A stretch of DNA of 64,000 bases from positions 41,646,036-41,710,035 of the forward strand of contig NC_030820.1 in the NCBI RefSeq assembly GCF_001704415.2, given 5' to 3'. The position numbers and the translations under genes were made by a program. The DNA is from Capra hircus (lineage: Eukaryota > Chordata > Mammalia > Artiodactyla > Bovidae). The notes under the pieces were generated by a model. It saw nothing but the letters and a program-made list of their open reading frames with translations. It was not told where the DNA came from and did no database searches. Below are positions 21,597-33,959 of this stretch, one piece after another; the first letter of the stretch is position 1, and the number at the start of each line of letters is the position of its first letter.

Positions 21597-23631
21597 AACA
21601 TAACACACCTCATTTGCCCATCATGTAACATGGCTCAGAATATTCTCTGCTGTGGTTACAGTGAGAAATAAATGAAAACATGCTCTTGGGAAAACCTATA
21701 GCCATACCTAGCCTAGAGCAAAAGCACTTAAATCCCTTCCCAAGCAAGAAAAAATGGACAGAATGGAGGGAAGCGTTAAACAGTGGACCTCACATCTTGA
21801 GAAAGAGAGAGAGGTTGGGGAAAAAGAGAGAGAAAAACTTTTCCAAGAAGAAACTATTTCTGTGGCCTCCGAGGCCATTCGGAGGCTGGAGGCGCATCTT
21901 GTGCTCCAGCGGCCCATCCGTTGATCCCCACTGTGCCCTTGGCAGCCAGGATGGTGAGGAATCCGGGCCCAGAGGGAATATCTGGCAGAGGGCAGCTCTT
22001 GTCCAGTGAGAAGCTGTTCAGAGAACGCAGATACAAAGGCCAAGGCCAGAGCTTCCCACACGTCTTGGTTGGTGTGCCTGCAGGACAGAGTTCCTCTTCC
22101 ACAGCCCTGTAGCTTTGGACCCTGAAGGAAGTGGATGGTGGCCCCCAGACCCCCATCCTGAGAGGGTTAGGAAGAGAGAGAAAATGTGTGCAAGCCCCTC
22201 CACCGCCCCTGATCTTCCTGAGAGCTGGGTGTGAATGGGGAGGGCTTTGGGCAGTGGGAGGTGCACCCTTTGGAGGTTAAACAACCCACATGTGCATAAG
22301 AAAGGTCCAGACATAGTAATCTGGCACCAAAGCAGAGGGTGAGTTTTCTGAGCTGCCTGTGGGCCCATGAACCCTAAGCTGTTAGAACAGCCTTCCTCTC
22401 GGGGGACCCACAAGCCAGTCAGGCCTGCAAAAGACGATTTGCCTGAATATTCTCTTAATTATACCCAGGAAGGTGCAGGGCCTGTGGCAGTCTAGACGGA
22501 GAGAGGTAAACTAGTCCTGCTTCAGCTGTAGTGGACCCTTGGGAAATCTGGCTGAGAGGGCAGGAACCCATGCAGCCACATGGGGCTGCAGAGAGCAAGA
22601 CGGCTCTCCTTCTCCGCTGCCTTGCTGTGGGCTCATCTACCCCAGGAAGCAAGGCTGCAACTACAGGTGAAACAGTGCCCAGGAAGCCTTGTGCTGCTGT
22701 TCATATCAGCAACTCCAGAGGCAAGTCCATCCACTGCCACGCACCCTCCTAAGTCTGAGACCTGCTGGCACATAAAACAGTGCTTTACGGTGTATCATGA
22801 CACCCGTGAAGACTTTGTTTTATCCCAATTAGCAGAGTTTATCCTGCAATATTTATGAATTAGGCAGACTCAGGGATAAAATTCTGCTGTTAATTATAAT
22901 GATTGTCTCAGAAAAGTGAATCATTGGATACCAATGTTTAATTATTATTGTCAAAGGTGTGGCTGTTTAACCATAGCCGTTCTCTCATACACAGTTGAGT
23001 GATTATGTGTGCTTGAAGTCTGGAATTTTTAATTCTACAAGAAAACTATAGAGCAGCCTGAATGCCTGACTTGTCAGAACCTTTGGAATAACAAGGGCTT
23101 GTGAGCAAGACTAGCTTTGAATCACTCCACGTGTTGTTTCTGCACTCCCCTTGATGGATCTCGGAATTCAGCCAGAGTTCCCAAGCCTGCCAGCAGCACT
23201 CTTGAGGGGCAGCCAAGCCCTGGGCTGACCCTGCATGACCTTGCATACCCCGCTTCAAGTCAGTGTTTTTATTTTTGTTTTCCTTCATCTGTTTCCACTG
23301 TCACCTACGTCCTCCTTTCATCTCACCTAGGACTCTGTCTAAAGTCTTTTCTTCCCCTGGTGGAACAACGGCTCACTTCCAGTGTCCAGGCCCCCTTCCT
23401 GCTTCTTAGCTTGTGTCTCCAAGACCACTCACCTGGACACCTGCCCACCCCTGGGAACACCTGCTCAACCTGAGCGTGGCTCTCCACCCTCACCTGACCC
23501 AAGAGCTCTCCCATCTGAGCCCCCACCTCTTCCAGAGGGGAGGAGGAGGTGGCTGGGGGCTTGGGGATCCCCCTGTGCTCTGTGAGAAGCTGCTAACAGT
23601 TTAAATCAAGGCCTACCACCCAGGGGCCAGG
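21597..23631. other. Unique sequence with a candidate regulatory stretch
   Basis: No exon recognised. An open frame at 21680-22009 is lysine- and arginine-rich from an AG-rich tract. The part 22780-22990 is AT-rich with spaced CAATTAGC, TTAATTATAATGATT and TCAAAGGTGTGG words and is treated as a candidate enhancer in the findings. Confidence 0.45.
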
Positions 23632-23647
23632 CTGAGTTTTTCTTTTA

Positions 23648-23835
23648 CTTTTTTTAAAAAAGTTTTATTGTATTTTTTAATCTACCTATTTTATAGGACC
23701 ATAGTGAGAATTTGTTCATTTATTTAGTCTCACTGCTTGGCATGTGGGATCTTAGTTCCCTGACAAGGGATCGAGCCTGCACCCACTGCATTGCAAGTAC
23801 GAAGTCTTAACCACTGGACCACCAGGGAATTTTTC
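23648..23835 (-). repeat. CHR-type SINE
   Basis: Plus strand reads tail (T-rich, ttcatttatttag) then 'gcatgtgggatcttagttcc', 'ctgacaagggatcgagcctg', 'gtcttaaccactggaccacc', 'agggaattt'. Imperfect target duplication ctgagtttttctttta / ctgagcttttccttct (12 of 16) at 23632 and 23836. Confidence 0.9.
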
Positions 23836-23851
23836 CTGAGCTTTTCCTTCT

Positions 23852-24859
23852 CAATGGAATCCCTGACAGTCCCCTGGCTCAACTCTCAAATTTTAGAATC
23901 TGTTTCTATGCGAAGTTATGATCTGACACATAATGTTTGCTCTTTAAAAATAGTTTTATTTCAATTTAAAATATGACGTATAGGGAAAATTAACTTTACA
24001 CCACTTTTATGGAAGATCAATCACAGTGCCTGTTTTCAGTAACAGAAAGCAGCTGCTGTTACAGGGGATGCACACCCCGGGGTGGGGGGAGCGACCCCGC
24101 CAGCCCCTTCCCTGGTACCACAATCATCGTCTCAGCTTCAGCCGTCAGAGCCGAGAGCCGTGTCTGTGAGCATCTGGGCCTGATCTCCATGCATTTTGTG
24201 CATCTGTCAGCAAGATAGGCCCTAAGGTAACTGCTACTTCACTCTAGGCCACTTCTTCTATGAAAGGTTTCCTAGGAACGCTCTATTTTCAGATTGCAGG
24301 GGAAGCCTGTCCATGTACACGGATTTTTCAAATGTCAGCTAGAGCCCATGTGCATCCAATGGGAGGTGGTCAGCGTCTGATGGGGTCATGGGGTCCAGTC
24401 TCTTCCTCAAACAGGAATCCTGGCAGGCTTGCTTTTCTTTTTATTTCATTGTGCTTTGCTGGCTTATCTATGGAGAAATAATCTACACAAATACGTTTCT
24501 TCTTTTAAACAAATGAAAATGTATTCTCTGTATTCTGCAGTTTCTTAGGCTTTATACTTTTGAGCTAATGTCATAGTGTCAAAAATAGGCAATTATTTCT
24601 CTAAAAGATTCATGACATATGTTTGTAAGAACAAACCATAATTATTTAGCTGGTCCTCTATTAATAAATGTTTACTTGGGTCCAGGCTTCATCCTACAAA
24701 ATCCTTACAAAGTCCTTGCATCCTTGGATTTGAGTGACTTTTTCTGCAGGTTTCATTTCCAGACTGAAAATGTCTGGGACAGAATGTGATTCATTTTAAA
24801 TTTGAACAGACATCTTCAAATTAGCCTTTTGAGAGGTTGTATAAACTTGACATGCCACT
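23852..24859. other. Unassigned sequence
   Basis: AT-rich from 24480 on. A faint L1-like reading near 24640-24690 was too weak to call. No exon recognised. Confidence 0.45.
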
Positions 24860-24869
24860 AGCTACCTTA

Positions 24870-25016
24870 ATTTTTAATTTTACTTTTATTTATTTACTTT
24901 TTTTTGGCCATGCCATGCAGCCTATGGGATCTTAACTCCCCAGCCAGGGATCAAACCCCTGCCCCCTGCAGCGGAAGCACAGAGTCCTAACCACTGAACC
25001 GCCAGGAAAGTCCCCA
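24870..25016 (-). repeat. CHR-type SINE
   Basis: 'ttggccatgccatgcagcct', 'ccagccagggatcaaacccc', 'agtcctaaccactgaaccgc', 'caggaaagtcccc'. Flanked by agctacctta (24860-24869) and agctacccta (25017-25026), 9 of 10 match. Confidence 0.93.
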
Positions 25017-25026
25017 AGCTACCCTA

Positions 25027-25925
25027 TTTTGCTTTCTGGAAGGTTTTCAGCTAAACCTGAAAAAATAACATTTTCTGAATATTATTAGTTAATTCTTTTT
25101 GGTATTTTCAAATCTATAAGTCTGCCTTTTCCAGTCCATATGTTAGATGTTTTTTCCTGTCTGATTTAAATGACTAGTATTTACAGAGCAATAAAATTAT
25201 GAGGAAAGCTCGTGGATATTTTTGGTTCATTCTTGCCTTAAGAAGAGGAGCCAAGAGGTTTGATTTGTCTTCAGAAGCGTGTGTGTGTTTATGGAGATGC
25301 AGCTCTAGAACCGGATGATCCCACCAGCCACCCCTATGATCTTATGAGCCTTTCTCCAGCTCACATTTCCCCGGTGCTTTTTCAGTTACAGCCTGCATCC
25401 TCTGCCCTGTATGTCCAGACACTTAGAGATGTGCACACACTGAGACTTCCTTAAAGTCTTGGGACGCGTAGTGCCAATGGGCAGTGGTCCTATGGCTAAT
25501 ATCTACTCTGGACTTACCCCTGGAGGATCTGACATTTGACAGTCCTGGACCTGGGGAGGCCAAGCCTTTTCCCCCACCCCACCGCTCATCACATCCCACA
25601 TTGAGGGACAAGTTTACACAAGTAAGGTGCTTCCAGTGGTGTGTGTGACGCTTACAGTGCAGCCTGCCCCAAGTCTCCCAAGCCAGGTCCGCAGCCAGGC
25701 CTTCTTTTCTCGTTTTCCAGGAAGTTAAGTTGGGAGCAGACAAGCCCAGGCTTAACCAGAGGGTCTTCCTCTGATCGAAAGCACCGTGAGAATGTGGACA
25801 GATTGCAAAAACCCCATCTGCTCAGGCCCCTTCGCTATGTATGACATGATCGCTGAAGCTTTACCAACCTCTCTCCCAACAAGCAGACTCACCACCACCA
25901 TCCCTGCCACCCCTGCAGTCACCAC
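25027..25925. other. Unassigned sequence
   Basis: No gene or repeat family recognised. GT stretch near 25276-25289. Confidence 0.45.
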
Positions 25926-26075
25926 CTTTTTTTTGTTTTAGTATGATTTTATTTATTTGGCTGTGCTGAGCTTTAGATGTGGCATGTGGGATCTAGTCCC
26001 CTGACCAGGGATGGAGTCTGAGCCCCTCCTGCTCTGGGAGCACAGAGTCTTAGGCACAGGACCACCAGAGAAGTA
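25926..26075 (-). repeat. CHR-type SINE
   Basis: T-rich tail, 'gtggcatgtgggatctagtc', 'ccctgaccagggatggagtc', 'ttaggcacaggaccaccaga', 'gaagta'. More diverged than its neighbours. Confidence 0.88.
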
Positions 26076-26922
26076 CAGCTCACTTCTTGATCACTGGTCC
26101 CGCTTTTCAGATGGGACCTGAGGTTTGGGGGAGGGAAGTCCTCTCTCCAGTCACCATTTGGGATCTCATGGGCTCTGAGCACCAGAGTCGCCCGTCTGGA
26201 TCTAAATCTACCCTTTCCCCTTGATCGCCTTCTTTGATTTCTTTCCAAATGTTTTCTTACTCCAGCCTTTCCATTCTTCTTCCGCTCTAGATACATTCAT
26301 TCCTAAAATACTCCTCTGCCCCCACACCTCTTTGTTTAAGTTTCTTAAGGCAGGAAGCCCTGTCTACGGGCTTCGTCCCAGGAGGAGCCTCAGGGCAGAG
26401 AAAGGAGCCCTTTGGAATAAAATTGAATCCCCACAAAATAATTCCTCCCCTGTTCCTCTGCCTCTTCTATGCCCGCTTCCTCCTCCCCCAGGGTTTCGGG
26501 ACCCATCCTTCCGCTCCTCAGAACCCACTTCTTGTGGCCTTCTTCCCGGAGGGAGTACTGTGTCCACCATCTGCAGGATTCCTGGATCTTCGCTACAGGT
26601 GAGAGGATTCCCTCTGCAAAGTCCTCCCTCTTGTTATCTGGAGCCATCAGGGTCTCAGAACCTGCAGCTTTAATACCCAATGGGAATGGATGCTTTAAAA
26701 AATACCTGGGCTCACCTTATCTTCTGACATTTAAGTAAAATGTCATTAAAAACTCCAAAATGCAAGTGTGTCGCCGTGTTACAAATCACATTGACTAAAG
26801 AGAGGAAGTGGCTTAGGGTCCTATTTGAGATTGTCTTTCTAATGATTCATGCAGCGATCAGACAGATCTTGGGAAGTTCAACTTGATCTTTAGGAATTCA
26901 GAGTTCTTTGGGGCAACTAGTT
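26076..26922. other. Unique sequence, no gene recognised
   Basis: Pyrimidine-rich 26240-26530, giving long overlapping frames on both strands (26221-26673 plus; 26390-26680 minus). Proline- and serine-rich translations without a domain; not called. Confidence 0.45.
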
Positions 26923-26929
26923 TCCATTG

Positions 26930-27052
26930 TATCGCCCCCTCTGTTTGGCCACACTGTGAGGCATGCAGAACTTCTCCAACTAGGGATCAAACCCAGGCCC
27001 CCTGCAGGGGACACACAGAGTATTAACCACTGGACCACGAGGGAAGTCCTCC
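26930..27052 (-). repeat. CHR-type SINE
   Basis: 'ctgtttggccacactgtgag', 'ccaactagggatcaaaccca', 'tattaaccactggaccacga', 'gggaagtcc'. Flanked by the 7-mer tccattg at 26923-26929 and 27053-27059. Confidence 0.9.
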
Positions 27053-27079
27053 TCCATTGGTTTGTCTGTTCCCTTAAAG

Positions 27080-27269
27080 CAGCGGAGTCTCCAGTCTTTT
27101 TGGCACCTGGGCCCAGTTTCATGGAATGCAGTTTTCCGGGGGCCAGGGGAGGGTATGAGTTTCAGGAAGATTCAAACACATTACATTTATTGTGCACTTT
27201 TCTATTATTCTTACATCAGCTCCACCTCAGATCATCAGGCATTAGATCTCGGAGGTTTGGGGACCGCTG
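27080..27269. mobile_element. Short hAT-like DNA transposon with visible ends
   Basis: Left end 'cagcggagtctccagtcttt', right end 'ggtttggggaccgctg'; the right end reversed reads cagcggtccccaaacc, so the termini are imperfect inverted repeats. Flanks ccttaaag (27072-27079) and tctaaaag (27270-27277) match at 6 of 8 positions, the length expected for hAT. Interior 'tcaaacacattacatttatt' 'gtgcacttttctattattct' then 'ccacctcagatcatcaggca' marks an internally deleted non-autonomous element. Confidence 0.6.
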
Positions 27270-27277
27270 TCTAAAAG

Positions 27278-29547
27278 GGCAACAAACACATCACAAGTCA
27301 AACAACAATCATGAGGGCAAAGCAGTCAATGGGGGGTCATCCTGCCCTATTTGGGAATTTTTATGTATTATATTTTACAAAGCATTTTAATATGAATGAT
27401 CTAATATAAATTAATCCCAATTACTATTAAGGCACTGCTTCTTTGTTTTGGTTCTATCCTCATTCAATAGACATCAGGTTTTTTGATGCAACCAGTGCCT
27501 AAATAAGTGTTAAAGCATGCAACAAATAATACAGCTGCAGTTTCTATTTCAGAGCTGTTTCATTCATTCGTGCGTTGTTTGTCATTTCTGAATTAGAATG
27601 GAACACACCAAAATACGTGACCATAGGCTTCACCCTTAGAACTTCAACCTGTTTAGAAGACTGCTTTCTGCAGCGCTGCAGTGCAGCACTTTCCCAAAGC
27701 AACTTTTCACATTGCCCTCACCGTTTCCTGTGTCTTTCATGTTCTTTTCACACTCTTTTTCTCTTAAACATCCTCTGGCTTTCATAGTCGCGCCACATTT
27801 CCTTCCATCTCTTTTTTTATCTTTGATCTCCTTCTGAAAACACCTCCATCCATGCACTGAAACATATATGAAAAAGCTTTCAGATTTGTTTTGTCCTTTT
27901 CATCTCCTTTCATTTTTAAGCCAGGGTCTTCCCATTTTGATTTGTTGTTGTTGTTTGTACTGAAAAACCTTCCTCTCGTCACAGGCACCTTCTTCCTCTT
28001 TATTCAGTTTCTTTTGGCTTTAATTTATTGGTTTTAAAGTTGGCTGTTTCAGATTTTTTTTTTTTGTAGTTTAATGACACTCTATATGAGAAGTCACACT
28101 ATAATCTTCCAGAAGTCCTTTTCCCCCAGGTTTTAATGAATTAATGCACTTATTTTGGGTGCACAAGTAGGGTCCTGTGGCAGGGGGAGGGCTGTGAGCC
28201 CCACCATGCCTCCAAGACTGAGAGTAGCCAGTTGGATGAATTGGTGCCTCTTCTCAAAAGCCCCTCAGCAACCTTCTCTAGTCCTGCTACCCCTGGTCTC
28301 CTGGGAGGCAGCGTCATGGTCCCAACAGAGCATCCACGTCATGACTCCCGGGGACATGGGCATTCTGGCATCATCATCACCTCCTCTTGGCCTTGCTCTC
28401 CAAACCCAGGGGCTGGGCCTGGAGGCACACAACTTTGTGCCTGAGACTGGAAATGGGAACTGAATAGATAAAAACCCACGACAACACAAATAAGGCACCC
28501 ACAGGGGACAGTCAGGTCCTGCTTAACACACTATAGCTATGTCATACCTGAAAAGGAGAATGGAGGAAACGGCAGTTCATGGAGCTTTCATTCTCAGAGG
28601 TAAAGCCTCAGCTCTCAGACCTGTATCTCCTATAGGTCGCTCTCCTGGCAGTTGCACTAAGCAGCCTTTTGACCTCTGTCTGCTCCCTCCTGGTTTCATT
28701 TAGCACAGAAAGGAAAGCAGGAGAACCCACTTAGAGAAGACAGGAGAGGAGAAGAGGCTGCAGACAGAGACTCAGCAGTTGGTCTTTGGAGAAACCACCC
28801 ACTGGATGGGGCCCCCATCTCTGCTTATCTGCTCCAAAGGCCCGGGGTGTGGTCACAAGTGTGAGGCAGCTGAAATGCAAAAGAAACCCCATCTCCACCG
28901 CCACCACTGAGAGAGCTTGTGTGGCCTCAGATATGGGACAGGGTGCAGCGCAGGGAGGGAAGAAGGAGGCTGGCCGCTCTCTCTGAAACGATGCCCAAGC
29001 CCTCTCAGCATCCCTCCCACCCCCACCTCCGCCGAAACGTTCCCACCAGCATTTCATTCCTCTGGGGTTTTCACAAGCGTCCCTCGTTGGCAGAGACTAC
29101 AACCCAGGGCAAAGGAGGGGATGAGTGAACTATTAAGCCCCTGCCCAGGCTCACATAGTGACTTCTGAACTAGAGACAACAAGCCACAACGTCTCCTTCC
29201 CTTCTGTCTGGGTCTTAATGTGGACCAGCGTCCCGTATCACCCCGGTTGTCCCAGCCTTGCTAGCGGTTGCACCTCTCATAGTGAAAGTGTCCTGATCTG
29301 GATGGTAATTATACAATAGTCCTACCAACTGGGGGCCCTGTGCCCCTGATGCCCATCTGAGAATCCCATCTGTATTCCTAAGCCCGGCAGGCTGGGGGAA
29401 AACTCAGGCATAAATAACTCGGGCTTCTCGGGTGGGTCCTCCGATGACAGTCCCGTTTCTGGAGACCATCTGTCCCCAGGCTGAAGAGCACAGAGAGTTG
29501 GGGAAGAACACCAGCTGTAACACAGAAAAGTGCTCACTCACAAAAGA
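27278..29547. other. Repeat-poor unique region (2.3 kb)
   Basis: Poly-T near 28053-28067. No exon or family recognised. Frames at 28155-28463, 28731-29057 and 28917-29168 have no domain. Confidence 0.5.
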
Positions 29548-29728
29548 AAGAAAGTGAAAGTGTTAGTCGCTTAGTAGTGTCTGACTCTTAGTCCCTGGAA
29601 TTCTCCAGGCCAGAATAGAGGAGTGGGTTGCCTTTCCTTTCTCCTGGGGATCGTCCCAACACAGGGATCGAACCTGGGTCTCCTGCACTGCAGGCAGATT
29701 CTTCACCATCTGAGCCACTAGGAAGCCC
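29548..29728 (-). repeat. Bov-tA SINE, internally shortened
   Basis: Tail 'gtgaaagtgttagtcgctta', then a gap where part of the body is missing ('gactcttagtccctggaatt'), then 'gcaggcagattcttcaccat' and 'ctgagccactaggaagccc'. About 30 bases shorter than the other copies. Confidence 0.92.
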
Positions 29729-29789
29729 TAGACCTTGTCAAAAAGAACAGACAGTAACACCTGGCTTGGGAAATCACAGCACGATTCTC

Positions 29790-29870
29790 CAGTGTCATTT
29801 GGTTTAATCCTCACAATAACCCCATGGATGGAAATGAGCCCCTATGGAGCTCAAGTTCCCCCAGCTATGA
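29790..29870 (-). repeat. MIR or L2 fragment
   Basis: 'tttggtttaatcctcacaat' 'aaccccatggatgg' is the antisense core seen in MIR. Short and diverged. Confidence 0.45.
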
Positions 29871-31154
29871 GTGGCTGGATGCCAGCCTTGGGCAGAGGTC
29901 ACTGGACCCCTGTCCTGGTCCTTCCTCCATGCTCAGCTGCTGGGCCGGACTTGGAAGGCGAGGAAGCTACAGTGCGATACCCCTCAGTCCCTCTCCTTTC
30001 TCCCTGCTGATGTCTGACATCCAATCAATCTTCCAAATGTCTTGTTGGGGGAGGAGCACACATGCAGAAGGCAAGGATAACTATAACGAGGCATTAATAA
30101 AAGCCTACTTCCTCAAATGCACAGCTCCCATCTTTGTTTCAGGTGGGCCCATGCATCCCTGTGGCGTTCCCATGTGTGCAAACAGAAGATACTAGGAGGC
30201 AAGGTGGGCTCCAGATGTAAATTACCAGAGAGGGATTCTGTGGTCTTAATTAGTGGGCGTCACTGCAGGGAAGCGAGACTTATCTGCTTTTCTCAGCCCT
30301 GCAGGCTTTATTGGTTATGAAAAGACATTTGGCACAAATTAACTTTCTCTTATTGGAAAAATAGAGAGTGGGGACAAAGCTCTTTCACGCACCTGAGAGT
30401 CAGTGTAATAGAGGCGCTGGCGGTTGCAGGATGGGGTTAATCTATTTGGGCAGGTGTGACTGCAAACAAATGGTTTTCAGAGGGGAAAATGGTCCCTGCG
30501 TGCTGCGGAGTGATTTGAAAGTAAAACAAATAACTCAAACAACCCCAGTGACCCCCAAAGCTGGCAGAGCACAGAGCACCATTCTGGGAAGATGCCAACA
30601 AATGAAGTCAGCAGCTACTGGGCTGCATATGGGTTTTTCTCCAGGCTGACTGTTTTTGGAAGCTGGTGAAAATAGACTAAAGTTACAGATTACCAGTCAG
30701 GCCGTTAGCACGCACATGTGACACGCCAGCCAGTGGTCCCATAGTGCACTGGGTACCATGGGAGATACATACAGGGGTTCCCCGGGCTTGAATCTGGTGG
30801 CAGGAAAGCCAGGTGCAACCATCTGAGGTCCCTGAGAGACTGCTGCTGGGGGATGATGTGGTCTAGGCTCCGAGGCTACAGGAGGGCCAGGGTCTGGGAG
30901 CAAGTCACAGAAAAGGAAAAAGCTGTGGTGGGAGCTCAAGAATAGTGTCAAACAGCACATTCAGCTGCCCCTTGAGCCCGATAACTTGAGAAATAAAACC
31001 AACACCCTGACATCACGGGCGGGCTGCCGTCCACTCTGCACTCAGGATAAAACTCCCCTGAGAGCAGGGTAAGGTTCAGAGTAAGACAGAGGGGCTGGAC
31101 CAGGCTGGAGGGGTCCTTCCTCTGGCCTGGCACTTCCTCGGGCAGGCTGCTCTT
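29871..31154. other. Unique sequence, possible conserved non-coding part
   Basis: No exon recognised. 30205-30335 contains GTAAATTACC, TCTTAATTAGTGGGC and ACTTATCTGC words in compact arrangement; see findings. Confidence 0.45.
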
Positions 31155-31260
31155 CTGCATTGTGTCCTGGCTTCCTCATCTGTATCTGGAGAGTATTAGT
31201 ATCTGCCACACAGGGTTGTCACCAGGTTAAGTGAGAAAATCCATATGAAATTCTTCAAGC
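31155..31260 (+). repeat. MIR SINE fragment
   Basis: 'ctggcttcctcatctgtatc', 'atctgccacacagggttgtc', 'accaggttaagtgagaaaat' is the sense MIR core and 3' part. Confidence 0.65.
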
Positions 31261-31573
31261 AGGTCCAGATGGAGATATCACAGAGTCAGAAGGGTGCTTG
31301 AGCGACGTAACACAGCAGCAAGCCTGGGAAGCAGGGGCAGGAGAAGCCCTCTGGGTTTACAGTAGTGAGCTCTCTTGGGACAGATGTCTCAGGGAAATGG
31401 AAGATTTTCCTGGGAAAAATCTGAAAAAAAATTTGTTTTCCCGGGCTGAGAAATAAACAGGTCGGTGAAAGTGGTTCTGATTGTCCATTGCATCAAATAT
31501 CCAAGGATATGTTCATGTAAAGAAGAGATGGAAAAAGATCCAGCCCCAGGCTAAACCAACAGGAGTGTTGTGT
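31261..31573. other. Unassigned sequence
   Basis: Purine-rich around 31370-31440. No gene or repeat family recognised. Confidence 0.45.
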
Positions 31574-31866
31574 ATTGTTGTTCAGTCGCTCAGTCATGTC
31601 TGATCCTTTGCCACCCCATGGTCCTCAGCACATCAGGCTTTCCTATTCTTCACCATCTCCGGGAGCTTGCTCAGACTTATGTCCATTGAATTGGTGATGT
31701 CATCCAAACATCTTATCCTCTGTTGTCCCCTTCTCCTCCTGTTCTCAATCTTTCCCAGCATCAGGGTCTTTTCCAATGAGTCTGTTCTTCACATCAGGTG
31801 GCCTAAGTATTGGAGCTTCAGGACTGATTTCCTTTAGGGTTGACTGGTTTGGTCTCCTTGCATTGT
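31574..31866 (-). mobile_element. BovB LINE 3' end (antisense)
   Basis: 'ttgttcagtcgctcagtcat' 'gtctgatcctttgccacccc', 'ttgtccccttctcctcctgt', 'gcatcagggtcttttccaat', 'ggtttggtctccttgcattg'. Diverged from consensus at many sites, so older than the copies at 14 and 20 kb. Confidence 0.9.
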
Positions 31867-33581
31867 ATAGTGGAAAAGAAGGTTTGTGCTTTTTTTTTTT
31901 TTTAATGTGAAAGACTTTGGTAAGCGTCTACATTACATTGATGAGAAAATTCTAGTAGACAAGAGATGTATAAAGATTCAGGATACAGGACATGAGGGCA
32001 CAGACTCAGAAGCCTGACAAGCTTCGTCAAAAAACTCCTCCCAGATTCCCATTAATCTTTATTATCAGTTGGGAGGCAACCGACTTTCAAATAATCATTG
32101 GAGAGTTTGGGCAATTCATTTGCTCCCTTGCAGGAAGAGCTCCAAATAGGAGGGTTATTGCAGGAAGGTAAAAGTCTCTGAGCAGAGGTCAGCCAGTGGA
32201 GGATCCACAACCAGCTTCTTACCAAAACAGGCCTCTGTGGGGCATGAGGAGGGAAGGCATGGAAACTGGGCACAGGAAGAGGACATCAGGACCAATTTCC
32301 TGGCTGCTGGGCTCTTGGAGGTGTGGTGAGTGGTCCTCGTTGTGGGTGGGCTTCAGGAGGGTGGGTAGCTCTAGCTGCTGAGACCCAGGGTTTTGTGGCT
32401 CCTGAGTGTCCAGAGGAGAGGGAGGAGTCATGCCTGGAGGAGGGTTTTTCAGAGCTCTGGGAGCAGGGAAAGCAACAAGCAAGGGAAGTAGGAAGAGCAG
32501 GGTGGGTGCTGGGCAGGCAAGCCTGCAGGCGGGAGGGAGAGTAGGAGCTGGCAGTTGGAGGGAAGCAGCTGGGGAGGGTAGAGAAAGCATTAGATTTGGG
32601 GTGTGCTTTGAAGGTAGAGCCAACATCACTTGCTGATGGATTGAATGTCAGCTACGAAAACAAAGAATCAAGGATGACTCCATTGTTTTCTACTCAACCA
32701 ACTGGAGGAAAAGAGACCCTTTCCTTGGAGGTAAAGATACAAAAAGAAACGCAGGGGCAGCTGGTGTGCAGGAAGGAGCAGGCACCCTGTTTGGGGCATA
32801 GTCAGTCTTACAGTGATGGGATTTATCCCTGCAGAGGATTGGGAAGCTTTGCATAATGCTGAAATCTTCCACTTCGTTCCCAAAACAGTCCCAACGTCTT
32901 GCCTTAGTTTCTTTACTTAGCTCAACATTATTCAGCTTCCTAACAATAACTCTAGGAGGTGCGTTCATATCCTGATGCGAGTCGAAATCTATTTTTCTCC
33001 TCTAAAATGATGGCCGTGAGATTCAGATCCCTCTGTGCTCCTCCTGGTGTGGAGGAGATGAAGGCATCAGAGATCAACCGCGTGCAGGTGGGGAGAGAGC
33101 TTTGTCCTGGAGAATGTGTGCCCAGGGTAGAGGGGTCTGTCCCTTAATTTCTTTGCTTGTGACTTTACTCTGTGAGGAAGATGTCATCGTTTGGATAAAA
33201 GTTGAGCTGGGAAAGCTCAGCACGCAACGGAAGGTAGATGGGGTTAGAAACATCTACACGCTGCCCTCGCCGCCCAGGAGTCCTCCCTGAGTTGGGAGCC
33301 TCACCCATCTTTCCTTTGTCTGGTTTTCCCTGTGGCGTCGGACAGGGAGCACCTAGACCAACCCTGCAGAAACACTTAGGTCAGTTTCCCCCTGAGAGGC
33401 CCATGGCGTTCTCCACCTCCCGCCTCTGTTGCTGCTCAAGGCGCTGGGAATCAGATCCCTCGGAGGCCCCAAAGGGAGCCCAGGAGAAGAATTCTGAGAT
33501 TCCCTGAGTTTGCATGAGAAAAATGTAACTTTACTTTCGCTTACATAACTGAAAAGGAAAATTTCCTTTTAAATGTTGGCC
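31867..33581. other. Mostly unique sequence
   Basis: Poly-T at about 31890-31904. The stretch 32620-32720 (ggatgactccattgttttct and neighbours) reminds me of a dispersed mammalian repeat I cannot name. Purine-rich 32400-32580 produces long frames without domains. Confidence 0.45.
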
Positions 33582-33722
33582 CAGGGATTCCCGGGTGGTC
33601 CAGGGGTTAGGACTCCACACTTGCCCTGCAGGGGGCACCGGTGGGTTCAATCCTTGGTAGGGAAACTAAGATCCCGCATGCCAGCATCGTGGCCAAAAAC
33701 AATAAATAAATAAACTTAAAAG
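33582..33722 (+). repeat. CHR-type SINE
   Basis: 'gggattcccgggtggtccag', 'gggttcaatccttggtaggg', 'aaactaagatcccgcatgcc', then an (AATAA)n tail. Approximate duplication ttggcccagg before, ttgggccaaagg after. Confidence 0.92.
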
Positions 33723-33959
33723 AAATTGGGCCAAAGGAAAAAAAACAACCCTGAAATGTTAGCAGTACCTTCGTCTTTGTCACCCATAAAAACCACAGAT
33801 ATTTTCATGTCTCATCACAACTGTCAATTGTCATAATTTAAAGTTAATACATCAACTTAAAATTACATCTATTACTACACTGCAGCTTTTATAATAGTTT
33901 AGTAACAGTATCTCTACACCTATAATCCATTTTATGTTTTAATCTCGTTTATTTTGTTT

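Noticed and set aside
26221..26673. A 150-residue serine/proline-rich frame
   Set aside because: Explained by a CT-rich tract; open on the opposite strand too.
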